From the NCBI RefSeq assembly GCF_001729245.1, contig NZ_CP015217.1, positions 1,366,001 to 1,430,000 of the forward strand: a stretch of 64,000 nt of DNA, written 5' to 3'. This document shows positions 12,712 through 27,300 of this stretch, piece after piece. This DNA is from Leptospira tipperaryensis. GTDB lineage: Bacteria; Spirochaetota; Leptospiria; Leptospirales; Leptospiraceae. Made by a program: the position numbers and the translations under genes. The notes beneath the pieces were generated by a model. That model saw only the letters and a list, made by a program, of their open reading frames with translations, searched no databases and was not told where the DNA came from. The stretch's first letter is position 1; each line of letters opens with the position of its first letter.

Positions 12712-13696
12712 ACTGATCGATCGAAAACACCTCACTTCCGAAGAAGCCGAGACTTTTCTAAATCACGTCATGAAAGGAGAAGTTTCCGAAATTCTTCTTT
12801 CCGCTTTTTTAAGCGCGATGAGAGCCAATGGAGAATCGGTCGACGAAGTCCTCGGTTGCACCTTGGCCCTTCGCAAAAACGCGCTCCGACCGAAGACAGT
12901 ATTTCCTTTTGATCTTTTGGACACTTGTGGAACCGGAGGAGACGGACAGGGGACGATCAATATCAGCACCCTTTCCGCGATTACTCTTGCTTCTTTAGGA
13001 ATCAAGGTCGCCAAACACGGAAACAGATCCGTGTCTTCTCATACGGGATCGAGCGATATTCTTACGAGACTCGGATACAAAACCGAAAAGACCCAAGAAG
13101 AAGTGGAACAGCATCTGATCTCTCAAGGGTTCACCTTTCTCTTTGCACCGATGTGGCATCCTTCTATGAAATACGCGGGACCGGTTCGCAAAGAATTGGG
13201 CTTTCGAACGGTCTTTAATATGATCGGTCCGCTTTCCAATCCGTTTTCTCCCCAGTATCAGATCATCGGGGTTTACGAACCGGAACTCATGGAACTCTTT
13301 ATCAAGGTTTTACAAGCCCTTGGTTTAAAACGGGCTATGGTCTGCCATTCTCGGGACGGACTGGATGAATTTTCGATCTTTTCGATCACTGACTATTCTT
13401 TTCTGGAGAATGGGGTCATCAGTCGTCATTCTTTTGATCCTTCTATCCTAAAACTGCCGACACTAAAGAAAGAAGAAGTCTACGCATCCTCTTCCGATCA
13501 CGCCGAAGCTCTTGCGAGAAGGGTTTTGAACGGAGAAGAGATCGCGGGTTCCTATGCGGTGGCCTTGAACGCGGGAGCGGGACTTTTTGTAATGGGAAAA
13601 GCTCCGAGTATCGAAGAAGGAAGCAAAATAGCCCTGGAAGCGATTCTTTCTGGAAAAACAAAGAAGTATTTCGAAGATTTAATTTCCAAAGGGTAA
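12686..13696 (+). CDS. trpD: Anthranilate phosphoribosyltransferase
   Basis: Second step of tryptophan synthesis: anthranilate plus PRPP to phosphoribosylanthranilate. GTG at 12686, preceded by AAAGGA, gives 336 residues beginning MEPRAAILKLIDRKHL, the normal family start; the longer frame would run back inside pgsA. The gene overlaps pgsA by 26 bases. Key motifs: DTCGTGGDGQGTINISTLSA (PRPP loop), VAKHGNRSVSSHTGSSDILTRLG, FAPMWHPSMKYAGPVRKELG and FNMIGPLSNP (anthranilate-binding region), then HSRDGLDEFS. It stands apart from any trp operon in the window. Confidence 0.95.
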   Translation: MEPRAAILKLIDRKHLTSEEAETFLNHVMKGEVSEILLSAFLSAMRANGESVDEVLGCTLALRKNALRPKTVFPFDLLDTCGTGGDGQGTINISTLSAITLASLGIKVAKHGNRSVSSHTGSSDILTRLGYKTEKTQEEVEQHLISQGFTFLFAPMWHPSMKYAGPVRKELGFRTVFNMIGPLSNPFSPQYQIIGVYEPELMELFIKVLQALGLKRAMVCHSRDGLDEFSIFSITDYSFLENGVISRHSFDPSILKLPTLKKEEVYASSSDHAEALARRVLNGEEIAGSYAVALNAGAGLFVMGKAPSIEEGSKIALEAILSGKTKKYFEDLISKG

Positions 13697-13749
13697 ACGA
13701 GAAAAATACTGGTTAGAATCCTCTATCCAATCTAAACAGGGAATTAGAA

Positions 13750-14075
13750 ATGACTTTGAATTCAATTATACTACTTCAATTGGCACAAGCCGCCGGCGAC
13801 GGAGACAAGTCTCCTTTCTCCACGTTACTCTTGATTCCAATCATGCTCGTGATCATGTATTTTCTCGTGATTCGTCCTCAAAGAAGCGAAGAAAAAAAAC
13901 GCAAAGAGATGATCGGTAGCCTCAAAAAAGGCGACGAGGTAATTACGTCTTCCGGGATTCACGGTAAGGTCGTAGAGATCAAGGACAACGACGAAGTTGT
14001 GGTTCTCAATATAGCAAAAGACACAAACGTATCTTTTACCGCGAGCACGGTAGTTAAAAAGAAACAAGCGGACAA

Positions 14076-14079
<4 letters not shown>
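13750..14079 (+). CDS. yajC: Preprotein translocase subunit YajC
   Basis: A 109-residue single-pass membrane protein that joins SecDF in the holotranslocon. Start ATG at 13750 follows AGGGAAT. The helix is LLLIPIMLVIMYFLVIRP, followed by the diagnostic QRSEEKKRKEMIGSLKKGDEVITSSGIHGKVVEI. Its stop overlaps the ATG of the next gene by four bases (ATGA), so it forms the start of a coupled yajC-X-secD-secF unit. Confidence 0.95.
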
Positions 14080-14863
<784 letters not shown>

Positions 14864-14868
14864 CCCCT

Positions 14869-16797
<1,929 letters not shown>

Positions 16798-16799
16798 GA

Positions 16800-17737
<938 letters not shown>

Positions 17738-17738
<1 letters not shown>

Positions 17739-19024
17739 TGTCTCTCCTCCCGGAATCTTTTCGGGAGGAATTGCGTAAACTTGCCTTTCTCTCCACGGGT
17801 GAAAGTTCTCCGAACCCACCCGTTTCTTGTCTTATCACAAACGTCGAAAACACGAAAATCTTCGCACAAGGAAGAACCTCTCCAACTGGCGGACCACACG
17901 CCGAAAGAAACGCATATTCAGAATTTCTAAAGAACGGATATTCCGACACGCCGCATAACGTTTGGGTCACTCTCGAACCCTGTAGTCATTACGGCAAAAC
18001 CCCTCCTTGTCTCGACTTAATCTTAGAATACAGACCGAAGACTCTTTATTACGGATGGAAGGATCCGAATCCGTTGGTCCAAACCAAAGACGGTTTGGAA
18101 GAATGTCTACGACAGGGAATCAAAGTCGTCCAAGATCGGACCTTGGAAGAGATCGCGAAGGAAAGTCTTTTTGGATTTGCTTCTCGTTTAGAAACACAAA
18201 CTCCTTCCATGATTTTTAAAACGGCAGTTTCCAAAGAAGGTTTTTATGCATCCTCCGATAAAAGAAGAACCCAACTTTCCGGAAAACTTACTTCGTATTA
18301 CACGTCTTTGCTTCGCGCGAAATGCGACGCGGTTCTCGTAGGACCGGGAACTTTGTTTTACGATATTCCTGGATTGGATTTTCGATTTCCAAAAATGGAA
18401 ACTTGGGAGCCTCGAAAAAATCTTACGAAAGAATTTTCGAAAACCGAAGGGATTCTACTTCAGGAGTTTCGTGAGAATTTTTTCGGAGCTCCCGCCTTAC
18501 TTAAGAATATTCTAAAATTGGGAATGGATTCGGATATCCAGAGAATTCACGGAGTCTTTGAAAACGCATATCAGCCGTATCGAGTTTTTATTCTATTCGA
18601 AGAAAAGAATGTGACTGCAGAATTTTTAGAAAAACAAAGAGCGATCAACGAAAGACTCGGTTCGCAAAAATGCGTTTTCCTAGTCAAAAAAGACACGATT
18701 CTTAAAGAGGAAACAAAAGAAGAATTGAGATCTCTTTCCGAGAAGGAATTGTTTTTCGTGGATACTATGATGCTCGCGGAAGAAACCTTAAAAATTCTTT
18801 CCGAGATCGGAGTCAATATTCTCCTTGTGGAAGGTGGAAACCTTCTTTATGAAAAATTTCAATCTAAGATGAAAGCAGACGACGTAATTTTAAAAATACA
18901 AACTCCAACTTCCATTCAAGAAGGAATCAAACCGAAGTTAAGAATGAACGATTCCACTTTGCTCTGGAAGTCGAAATTGGAAGAAGATATCTGGGAGGTT
19001 CACACATGTTTACGGGACTTGTAG
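17738..19024 (+). CDS. ribD: Bifunctional riboflavin deaminase/reductase RibD
   Basis: Deaminates and then reduces the pyrimidine intermediate in riboflavin synthesis. The deaminase half has the zinc site His54-Ala-Glu56 ([11 protein letters not shown]) with Cys82 and Cys91 ([11 protein letters not shown]). The reductase half begins near residue 155 ([19 protein letters not shown]) and includes [21 protein letters not shown] and the late [15 protein letters not shown]. At 428 residues it is 50-70 longer than common RibD; the excess is between about residues 215 and 275 in the reductase domain, where the usual 'DxPxLTxR...P.RVV' segment is interrupted by a charged insertion. Activity should still be retained. 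TGATG overlap with secF; ribE begins inside its 3' end. Confidence 0.93.
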
Positions 19025-19608
19025 AAACGACGGGAAAAATTTTAGAAATCAAAGATACTTCCGATGGAAGGGACTTCCTCGTAGAAACAACTTGGATACA
19101 GCCCGACTTAAAACTTGGAGATTCGATTTCCGTAAACGGATGTTGTCAGACTGTCACCGAGTTTGCCGATCAAGGAAGCCGCTTTCGATTCTACTCTAGT
19201 TTCAAAACTCTCGAGCTTACAAACTTTGGAAAGCTCGAGATCGGAGAAGAAGTAAATTTAGAAAGAAGCGCTTTACCGACGACTCGTCTCGGAGGACATC
19301 TCGTGAGCGGACATATCGATGGGACCGGAAACATTCTCAGTAAAGAAGAGAGAGAAGGCGGAAGCGTTGTCTGTTATACGATCCAGACGGATTCTTCTTT
19401 TTCCAAATACATTGCTCCGAGAGGAAGTATCACCGTGGACGGAATTTCTCTTACGGTCGTGGATTCGAGACCGGAAGAATTTGATTTGATTCTTATCCCG
19501 GAAACTCTCAAAAAAACAAATGCTAAATCCTGGAAGCCCGGAACGATTCTGAATTTAGAAATTGATCTGGTGGCGCGTTACTTGGAACAACTCCTAAAAT
19601 ATAAATAG
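19006..19608 (+). CDS. ribE: Riboflavin synthase, alpha chain
   Basis: Converts two 6,7-dimethyl-8-ribityllumazine into riboflavin and the diaminopyrimidine. 200 residues made of two lumazine-binding repeats: [12 protein letters not shown] with [17 protein letters not shown], and [14 protein letters not shown] with [17 protein letters not shown] follows GGGAGG and overlaps ribD by 19 bases. Lumazine synthase (ribH) is not in the window, so the pathway is completed elsewhere in the genome. Confidence 0.96.
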   Translation: MFTGLVETTGKILEIKDTSDGRDFLVETTWIQPDLKLGDSISVNGCCQTVTEFADQGSRFRFYSSFKTLELTNFGKLEIGEEVNLERSALPTTRLGGHLVSGHIDGTGNILSKEEREGGSVVCYTIQTDSSFSKYIAPRGSITVDGISLTVVDSRPEEFDLILIPETLKKTNAKSWKPGTILNLEIDLVARYLEQLLKYK

Positions 19609-19711
19609 TTTAGAATTCGAACTATTTCTTGGGAAAGTTGGATTTGATTCCAAAGATTTAAGTTTCTGTAGCCAAATTTCAGTCCAATAGAAGAGATGGT
19701 AACTAAGAGCT

Positions 19712-20916
<1,205 letters not shown>

Positions 20917-20917
<1 letters not shown>

Positions 20918-20936
20918 ACTCTTTTTAAAGAGTTTT
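20917..20936 (+). terminator. Weak hairpin terminator after ribBA
   Basis: AACTCTTT and AAAGAGTT pair directly after the ribBA stop, and TTTTG follows. The stem is AT-rich and the U tract short, so termination may be partial. The right arm runs into the first 148 bp tandem repeat. Confidence 0.5.
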
Positions 20937-21376
20937 GTCGGAGTTCCGACGAGACTGTGAGATTTAGATTCTTCTTGCTTAAATTAGAATTTTCTGATAG
21001 AGAGGAATTTGCGGAGTTTTTCCCGCCACCTCACCCCTCCACCCAAGTTCAGGGCGGGGCGCGCGACTTTCACGACAAAGATCTGTCGGAGTTCCGACGG
21101 GATTGTGTGATTTAGATTCTTCTTGCTTAAATTAGAATTTTCTGATAGAGAGGAATTTGCGGAGTTTTTCCCGCCACCTCACCCCTCCACCCAAGTTCAG
21201 GGCGGGGCGCGCGACTTTCACGACAAAGATCTGTCGGAGTTCCGACGGGATTGTGAGATTTAGATTCTTCTTGCTTAAATTAGAATTTTCTGATAGAGAG
21301 GAATTTGCGGAGTTTTTCCCGGCCACCTCACCCCTCCACCCAAAATCAGGGCGGGGCGCGCGACTTTCACGACAAA
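20937..21376. repeat. Three tandem 148 bp repeats
   Basis: Units start at 20937, 21085 and 21233 with the palindrome GTCGGAGTTCCGAC and repeat at exactly 148 bases; the third has one extra G, and a partial fourth begins at 21377 (GTCGGAACTACGAC). Each unit contains GATAGAGAGGAATTTGCGGA, a C-rich block (CACCTCACCCCTCCACCC) and GGGCGGGGCGCGCGACTTTC. Copies differ at only a handful of positions, which implies recent amplification or homogenisation. No ribosome site or plausible protein is present; a fragmentary frame spanning units is not conserved in start or stop. Confidence 0.9.
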
Positions 21377-21428
21377 GTCGGAACTACGACAAAAGCTTCC
21401 GACTTCAATGTTTTCTGAAAATTCTTAC

Positions 21429-21587
21429 TTACTTACCGAGTTTCTTTCTCAAATTCTGAACCAAAACACTTCCATAATATACTAAAACGGCTGCGATCGC
21501 GGCAAATGGAAGAATCCATAACAAATAATAACTCAGTTGTAAAAACGCGTTTAAGATTCCAACGAGCGCGTTTTTGTATTCGGACAT
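21429..21587 (-). CDS. 52-residue copy of a DUF4349 C-terminal membrane segment
   Basis: Reads MSEYKNALVGILNAFLQLSY, then YLLW, a second hydrophobic run (LPFAAIAAVLVYYGSVL) and VQNLRKKLGK-stop. The first ~25 residues equal the C-terminal part of the full DUF4349 lipoprotein 1 kb away (PEYKNALVGILNAFLQLSYY), with near-identical DNA, while the second helix has diverged. ATG at 21587 has AGAGGGA six bases upstream, so a short protein could be made. It may instead be the remnant of a truncated paralog. Too short for routine gene finders. The upstream hairpin at 21628-21668 lies on its 5' side. Confidence 0.5.
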   Translation of the reverse strand: MSEYKNALVGILNAFLQLSYYLLWILPFAAIAAVLVYYGSVLVQNLRKKLGK

Positions 21588-21627
21588 TGAAGTCCCTCTT
21601 TGACCACTGGGTCTTAAGATAGAATCA

Positions 21628-21668
21628 ATAAAAGTCCCTTTGCAGACCTTCTACAAAGGGACTTTTAT
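21628..21668. repeat. Perfect 15 bp inverted repeat (hairpin)
   Basis: Arms ATAAAAGTCCCTTTG and CAAAGGGACTTTTAT are separated by 11 bases. It sits between the 52-codon DUF4349 fragment (minus strand) and the ankyrin gene (plus strand). A long AT-flanked stem could act as a terminator in either direction, as a 5' leader hairpin for the minus-strand minigene, or as a protein-binding palindrome. Confidence 0.75.
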
Positions 21669-21802
21669 TTGCAGGACTTTGAGTATGAGTTCCCACAAAA
21701 TCGGAGATGGGAATTCTTCCGAATCAAATTAATTTATAATTCCGGTAGATCTTTCAAAAAAAAAACGATAAGATCTATTTCTCAAAGGGGGAGGTCAAAT
21801 CC

Positions 21803-22363
21803 ATGGATTTAACATTTGCAGCTTATGAGGGAAATTTGAATCAGGTTAAGGAAATGATTCGTTTGGGAGCATCCGTCAACGCAGTCGATGGATGCGGAGA
21901 TTTCCCGTTATATAAGGCAAATCAAATTGAAATTTACAAAGTTCTTTTGGAAAACGGCGCAAATCCGAATCAGCAAAATCGTAGCGGTTTTACTGCACTT
22001 ATGAATGCAAGGACGGCGGAGCAGATAGGTCTTCTTTTGGAAAACGGCGCAAATCCGAATCTTCGAAACGAAGACGGTTTTACGGCTTTAATGCTTCATT
22101 CTTATTCAGGAAATATTGATATGGTCAGGCTGCTTCTTGAGAACGAAGCGGACGTAACTCTGAGAACAAATCCACCCGGTAGCTTGAGCGCATTCTTGCA
22201 GGCGATGGAAGAAGACAATTTGGAAATTATGAAACTCTTAGTCGAATATGGAGTAAATCTCGAAGAAGAAGATCGAGCCTACGAATCCAATACCGGAGAA
22301 ACTCTTCTCGAAGCAGCTATATCCGACGAAACTCGCTCTTTCATCGAAGCCTGTCTGAAATAG
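21803..22363 (+). CDS. Ankyrin-repeat protein
   Basis: 186 residues, no signal peptide, composed of about five ankyrin units: DLTFAAYEGNLNQVKEMIRL, VNAVDGCGDFPLYKANQIE, NPNQQNRSGFTALMNARTAE, NPNLRNEDGFTALMLHSYSG and a fourth with ADVTLRTNPPGSLSAFLQAM, then VNLEEEDRAYESNTGETLLE. Two units share an almost identical DNA stretch (LLENGANPN at about 21945 and 22035), a sign of recent internal duplication. GGGGGAGGT lies 12 bases before ATG 21803. Cytoplasmic protein-protein interaction module; partner unknown. Confidence 0.93.
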   Translation: MDLTFAAYEGNLNQVKEMIRLGASVNAVDGCGDFPLYKANQIEIYKVLLENGANPNQQNRSGFTALMNARTAEQIGLLLENGANPNLRNEDGFTALMLHSYSGNIDMVRLLLENEADVTLRTNPPGSLSAFLQAMEEDNLEIMKLLVEYGVNLEEEDRAYESNTGETLLEAAISDETRSFIEACLK

Positions 22364-22370
22364 ATGCAAA

Positions 22371-22397
22371 AAAAGCCTCCCGGTCGAAAGGCCTTTA
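22371..22397 (+). terminator. Probable intrinsic terminator after the ankyrin gene
   Basis: An A-run leads into GCCT, a 10-base loop and AGGC, followed by CTTTAATTT. The A-run and U-rich side make it usable in both directions, for the ankyrin gene and, less well, for the convergent DUF4349 gene. Confidence 0.5.
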
Positions 22398-22431
22398 ATT
22401 TGCCGATTTTAAAAATTCTTCCTTAACTGAG

Positions 22432-23355
22432 CTAACCCTTGATCTTATTTCTGAATTTCTGATACACAATCCCACCAAAATAAACCAAAAAGCTTCCCAG
22501 AATCAGAAAGGGAGTCCACCATAACAGATAATAACTCAGTTGTAAAAACGCGTTTAAGATTCCAACGAGCGCGTTTTTATACTCGGGGACTTGAATCGCA
22601 TCCGGTGGAGTCGGAGTTCCGAAACTTACCGCAATGGTAGCCCAACTCACTCGATCCTTGATCTTCCAGGTTTCCTGTTCTGCCAGGTCCAGTTCATCCT
22701 CGCTTCTTTCGATCGATTCTTCTATGACTTCCCAATTTTTGGATCCGGCCCCGATCTGTTGATTCGCGTTGTTCCTTCTGGAAAGACGAATCTTTTCACG
22801 AGTGGTTTTTCTTTTTTGCCAGACCATTCCTTCGGTGTGATCTGTCGTCGAGATATCTTCCGAAATCAAAACCCCGAGCTTGTCGAGTTCTAAGAGCGCC
22901 TCGTATAACTTAGCGGAACGAACGTGCATTCTCACGCTCATATAAGGAGTTCTTGAATTTACGGCGGAGCTGCTCTCCAAATATCCGTACTTTGCGATAT
23001 AGTCTAAGAGTTCTTTTCTGGTTTTAACGAGGTCATTGCACTCATAGGAAAGTTGAATGTTATATTCGAGAAGTCTTTCGGTGGAAATCGGAACCGGTGC
23101 AAAAACTTTTCCAAGCTGGTTATCGGCCTTATCAAAAGAATCTTTGAAACCGCTTTCTTCCTTTTCACTCGCGACTTTTTTTGAATCATCGGAAGGAGGC
23201 ATAGGAGAGCCAAGTTGGGTGGAAACTTCCGCGGTTCTCATCGCCGTTTTTTCAGCTTCTCCCGTGGCTCCTTCTGCGTTGGAATCTTTCTTTTTGCCGC
23301 AGGCAACGAGCACGACGAGACAAAGTGCAAGTAAGAATAAAATCGATTGTTTCAA
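22432..23355 (-). CDS. DUF4349 family lipoprotein
   Basis: 307 residues from TTG at 23355, chosen because GGAG lies eight bases upstream and the product then begins MKQSILFLLALCLVVLVAC with a clean lipobox (LVAC, Cys19); the frame continues upstream but adds a basic, non-secretory extension. After the lipidated Cys comes a charged linker (GKKKDSNAEGATGEAEK), then the DUF4349 domain: LLEYNIQLSYECNDLVKTRK, YGYLESSSAVNSRTPYMSVR, AKLYEALLELDKLGVL, the coiled-coil with TTREKIRLSRRNNANQ, and a C-terminal membrane hairpin (LQLSYYLLWWTPFLILGSFL). The family is often near signalling genes but its role is unknown. Its C-terminal end is duplicated at 21429-21587. Confidence 0.9.
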   Translation of the reverse strand: MKQSILFLLALCLVVLVACGKKKDSNAEGATGEAEKTAMRTAEVSTQLGSPMPPSDDSKKVASEKEESGFKDSFDKADNQLGKVFAPVPISTERLLEYNIQLSYECNDLVKTRKELLDYIAKYGYLESSSAVNSRTPYMSVRMHVRSAKLYEALLELDKLGVLISEDISTTDHTEGMVWQKRKTTREKIRLSRRNNANQQIGAGSKNWEVIEESIERSEDELDLAEQETWKIKDRVSWATIAVSFGTPTPPDAIQVPEYKNALVGILNAFLQLSYYLLWWTPFLILGSFLVYFGGIVYQKFRNKIKG

Positions 23356-23521
23356 TGTATTTCTCCGGATCCGATATACTTTCGAATTCTTTAACATACG
23401 AAAAGACCGAAATTCTCTCGGAAAAGGTTTCAATTACAACTCTAAAAATAATTTATTTTAAGAACTCTTGAAACTCGTATCAAATATAAAAACAAAAGAA
23501 AACGAGAATGAACGACCAATC

Positions 23522-24166
23522 TTAAGGAGCGACTCTGAACTTCTTCCAAGAAGAATCCGAATTCTTCTCAAACACGATTCGATCGTGAAGTCTGCTGGAT
23601 CTTCCTTGCCAGAATTCGATTCTATCAGGTTTCACCGCGTAACCTCCCCAGTGACTAGGGAGCTCCACTTCTTTACCTTCGAATTGAACGGAGAATTTTT
23701 GAAATCTCTCTTCTAAAAATTTTCTATCCGGAATGACTTGGCTCTGAGGAGAAGAGTGGGCTCCGATCTGAGATTCTCTCGGTCTGGAATGAAAGTATTC
23801 TTCCGATTCTTCTTTTGAAACTTTGGTTACGCTTCCTTCGATTCGAATTTGACGTTCCAGTTCGGACCAAAAGAAAACGAGACAGGCTCTCGGATTCTCC
23901 TCCAATTCTTTTCCCTTTCTACTTTCGTAATTTGTAAAGAATAGAAAAGAATCCTCGCTGATTCCTTTTAAGAGGACGGTCCTTGCGTCCGGCTTTCCAT
24001 CCTTAGAGGCGGTGGCCAAGGTCATCGCATTGACTTCGAAAACTTCGGACAAGACAGCTTCTTGAAACCACTTTTGAAAGAATTGAATCGGATCGTCTCC
24101 CGTGTCCGCGATGTCCAAGGAAGAAAGGGTATAACTGTTTCTAATGTCTGCGATTTTTGAAGTCAT
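23522..24166 (-). CDS. pdxH: Pyridoxamine 5'-phosphate oxidase
   Basis: FMN enzyme that oxidises pyridoxamine or pyridoxine 5'-phosphate to pyridoxal phosphate. ATG at 24166 (MTSKIADIRNSY) gives 214 residues, the normal size; a TTG five codons earlier is possible. Motifs: DPIQFFQKWFQEAV, NAMTLATASKDGKPDARTVLLKG (FMN), FFTNYESRKGKELEENPRAC, FFWSELERQIRIEGSVTKV, YFHSRPRESQIGAHSSPQSQ and the end WGGYAVKPDRIEFWQGRSSRLHDRIVF with the final RVAP. All family landmarks are kept. Confidence 0.96.
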   Translation of the reverse strand: MTSKIADIRNSYTLSSLDIADTGDDPIQFFQKWFQEAVLSEVFEVNAMTLATASKDGKPDARTVLLKGISEDSFLFFTNYESRKGKELEENPRACLVFFWSELERQIRIEGSVTKVSKEESEEYFHSRPRESQIGAHSSPQSQVIPDRKFLEERFQKFSVQFEGKEVELPSHWGGYAVKPDRIEFWQGRSSRLHDRIVFEKNSDSSWKKFRVAP

Positions 24167-24335
24167 AGGTCTTAATTTCAAAAAGCATTTTCAGCCGGAA
24201 AGTAAAAGTAAAAATTAGAATTCCGATTTTCATTTTTAAGAATTCAGAACTGTCTATTAAGGAATATTCCCGTTGAATCGGATACGAATTTGTCTTGGAA
24301 GGCAATGTAAGAATTCTTTAGATACTTTGAAAGTT

Positions 24336-27300
24336 CTAAAGGACTTCGATGATGATCAGAGTGAGATCGTCTTGAATCGGGGAACCTTGTAAGAATTCGT
24401 TGAGATCTTTTTGAATTCTTACAAGCTGGCTCTCGGTTGTGGAAAGATCGGAAGTGCGGATCGATTCCAAAAAGCGAGCTTCACCGTATTCGCTTTTGCT
24501 CGAGTTGAACTGCTCGTAGATCCCGTCCGTAAAAAGAAAAATTCTATCTCCAGTTCTTATTTTGATCTTCTCGGAATAGTATTCATAGTCTTTTTTCAAT
24601 CCTAGGATCGCTCCGGTTTTGTGCATCCACTCGGCGTTTCTTTCCCTAAGAAGAATTTGAGCGGGATGGCCTGCTGATGAATATTCAAGAGTATGATTTT
24701 TCACGTTGATGTCCGCGACGATACAAGTAAGATACAAGGTTTTAAACTTTTCAAGAATCACAAAGTTCAATTCTTTCAAAAGATCCGCCGGAGATTTATG
24801 AACCTTCTTGAGGTGCTCGTATTCGCTTTTGATCGCCATCGTAATCAGCGCGGCTTGTACTCCGTGACCCGTCGCGTCCGCTACAAAGAAACGATACACT
24901 CCGGGTTTGAATTCGAAAAGATCGTAAAAGTCTCCGCCGACCTCGTCCATAGGTTGGTAAGAAACTGAGTATAAAATTCCAGCGAGGACCGGATGTTCCG
25001 GAAGAATACTTCTCTGAATTTTTTTGGAATAAAGAAGATCCTTTTGAATGATCTTCAAAGATTGCATCAATTCTTGAGTTCTGGATTCCACCTTCTTTTC
25101 CAATTCGAAGTTTAATCGGGTGATATCGTCATATAGTTTAGCATTTTCTAATGAAATAGCCGCTTGAGACGAAAGGATCTCCAAGATCTCAAGTCGGTGT
25201 TCGTCAAAAACGCCGTAGGTCAGACGGTTTTCCAAATAGAGAATACTCAAAATTTTCCCTTGTTTTGTAATCGGAAGACAGAGAAGGGATTTTGGTTGGT
25301 GGGTCGCGATATAAGAATTGAGCGAATACAAGGATTCTTTCGAAGCGTTGCCCAAAAGGATTCTTTGTCCCGATCGATAAGAGTAGTAAACGAGTTCGAC
25401 CGGAAGGAGTTCTCCTGCCTCGTCCAAGAGTAAGGACTCAGGTAAAACGTTCTCCGATTCTTCAATGTCCTGGCCGGTTTCGACATAGAGTCCGTTTTGT
25501 CTGGGAAGAATCAAAAATCCTCTCGTGGCTCCCGCATTTTCCATGATGGTTCTCATCATCTTCTTTAGGAGTTCGTCTTGTTCGATAATTCCTGAAATGG
25601 ACTGAGAAGATTTGAGCACGCTCCTCAAATCGAGATTGTCCGCTGATTTAAGAATCGTATCGAGCAGGGCTTCCTCTCTCGTATGGAGTAAAAAACCTGG
25701 TTCGTCTTCGAGATGTTCTCGATTCGCCTGAATGAGATCCGCCTTTCTCGAAGCTCCCCAGGAACGATATTGTTTCTGAGCGAGCTTTAAGAGATAATTT
25801 CCGTATTGTTTTCTCCCTCGGGAAACTTCCCAAGAGCCGGCGTGTTCGTTTACGATCGCCTTTCTCAGATTGGTTTCGGTTTTGGAAAGGGAGGAAAGCG
25901 CTTTTTCAAAACAGGATTCCGCCGTTTTTAAGTCCCGGATAAAATTAGAATATTCTGCTTTTAGAATATAGTAGTGGGTTAAAAAATTGATCGGGTAGAC
26001 TTTGGACCAGGTTTTAAAAAGAGAAATCGAACCCCGGATAAAAAAGCGATCCAACCAGGAAAGTTTCGAGCCGCTCTGGGCAAAACGGATTAAGTGTAAG
26101 GATTTATAAAATCTATATTCGGAATAAAGAAATATGGTTCTGGATCTTTCCAGATCCTCTTTGAATCTTGCAAAGGTATTCAAACCTTCTTCCCATTCTC
26201 CGTGAAGATACGTTTCTTTTCCTCTTAAAACCGCGTACCAGGCGAACGCAGTTCCGTTTCCGCAGGGAATGAGAATTTTGTTCTCGAAGGTTTCCAAGGA
26301 AACTTCCTGATCCTTGTAGGCGACGTTCGGTTTGGCGGGTCCTTCCAGACTTTTGATAAAATAATCGGAACTCGCGAGAATCGCATACGTAATTTCATAG
26401 TTTAAATTTTCGGCACGTTTTGCGTCCTTGATCAAAACCTCTCGATAACTTTCGGAATTCTCCGAGTGATACAATTGATAGATCGAATGCGATATAATGG
26501 AGAATGCAGCCCAGAGATAATCTCCGTATTGAATGTTTTTTTGATAGGCTTCTTCGGCTAAGAGCACGAGTTTTGAAAACGGATTCTGGAAATAATCCAG
26601 AAGCATATTTTTTCCGAACAAAAATCTTCCTCTCAGACGATCGGAGTTAAAGATGCTCAGGGTGTGTTCGCCTAACTTCCAATAACGAAGAGAAGTTTGA
26701 AAGTTCCCGGTGATTGCAAAAACAAGGGAACCGAACCCTGCATAACCGAAAAAACTAACCTGAGAATTTCCTTCCTTGAGAGTGATATTCATCAGTTTCA
26801 AAAATAAGAATACAAACAACTTACTATCGAAGTGTTTTCCGTAATTCAACATGTTGGTAAGAATGTTGATCACCTCGATCTTGTAAGGATCCTGATTTCT
26901 TTTTGCCTTTTCTAAAGATTCCGGACTTCTTCCCCTTTGATAAAAGATAGTTTTTAAAAATTCGAAAAGAAGAATAAACACGCCGGGCCTTTCCGGAAAA
27001 TCTTCGCCCATGGATTGAAGCGCTTTGATTCCCACTTTGTAAGCGCCTTCCAAATCGTTTTTAATGTTCATCACTTCCAATTGCATCAGACGAACGTCCG
27101 CGATCTCGATAGGATCGTTTAGGTGATCGAGTAAAACCTGAACTACGTTCTCAGCTTCGGAGGTCTTGGAAAGAAAGTAGGCCGATTCCGCGAGCGATTT
27201 GTAAATTTGAACGGTTTGTTCTTTTCTTTCGATCCAGGATTCTTCCGTGATTTTTCTTTTGAGAAGAGTAAAGAGCGAATAAGCGGTGTTAAACGCCGCT

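Noticed and set aside
19609..19711. FMN riboswitch ahead of ribBA
   Set aside because: Too short and lacks the conserved RFN stems.
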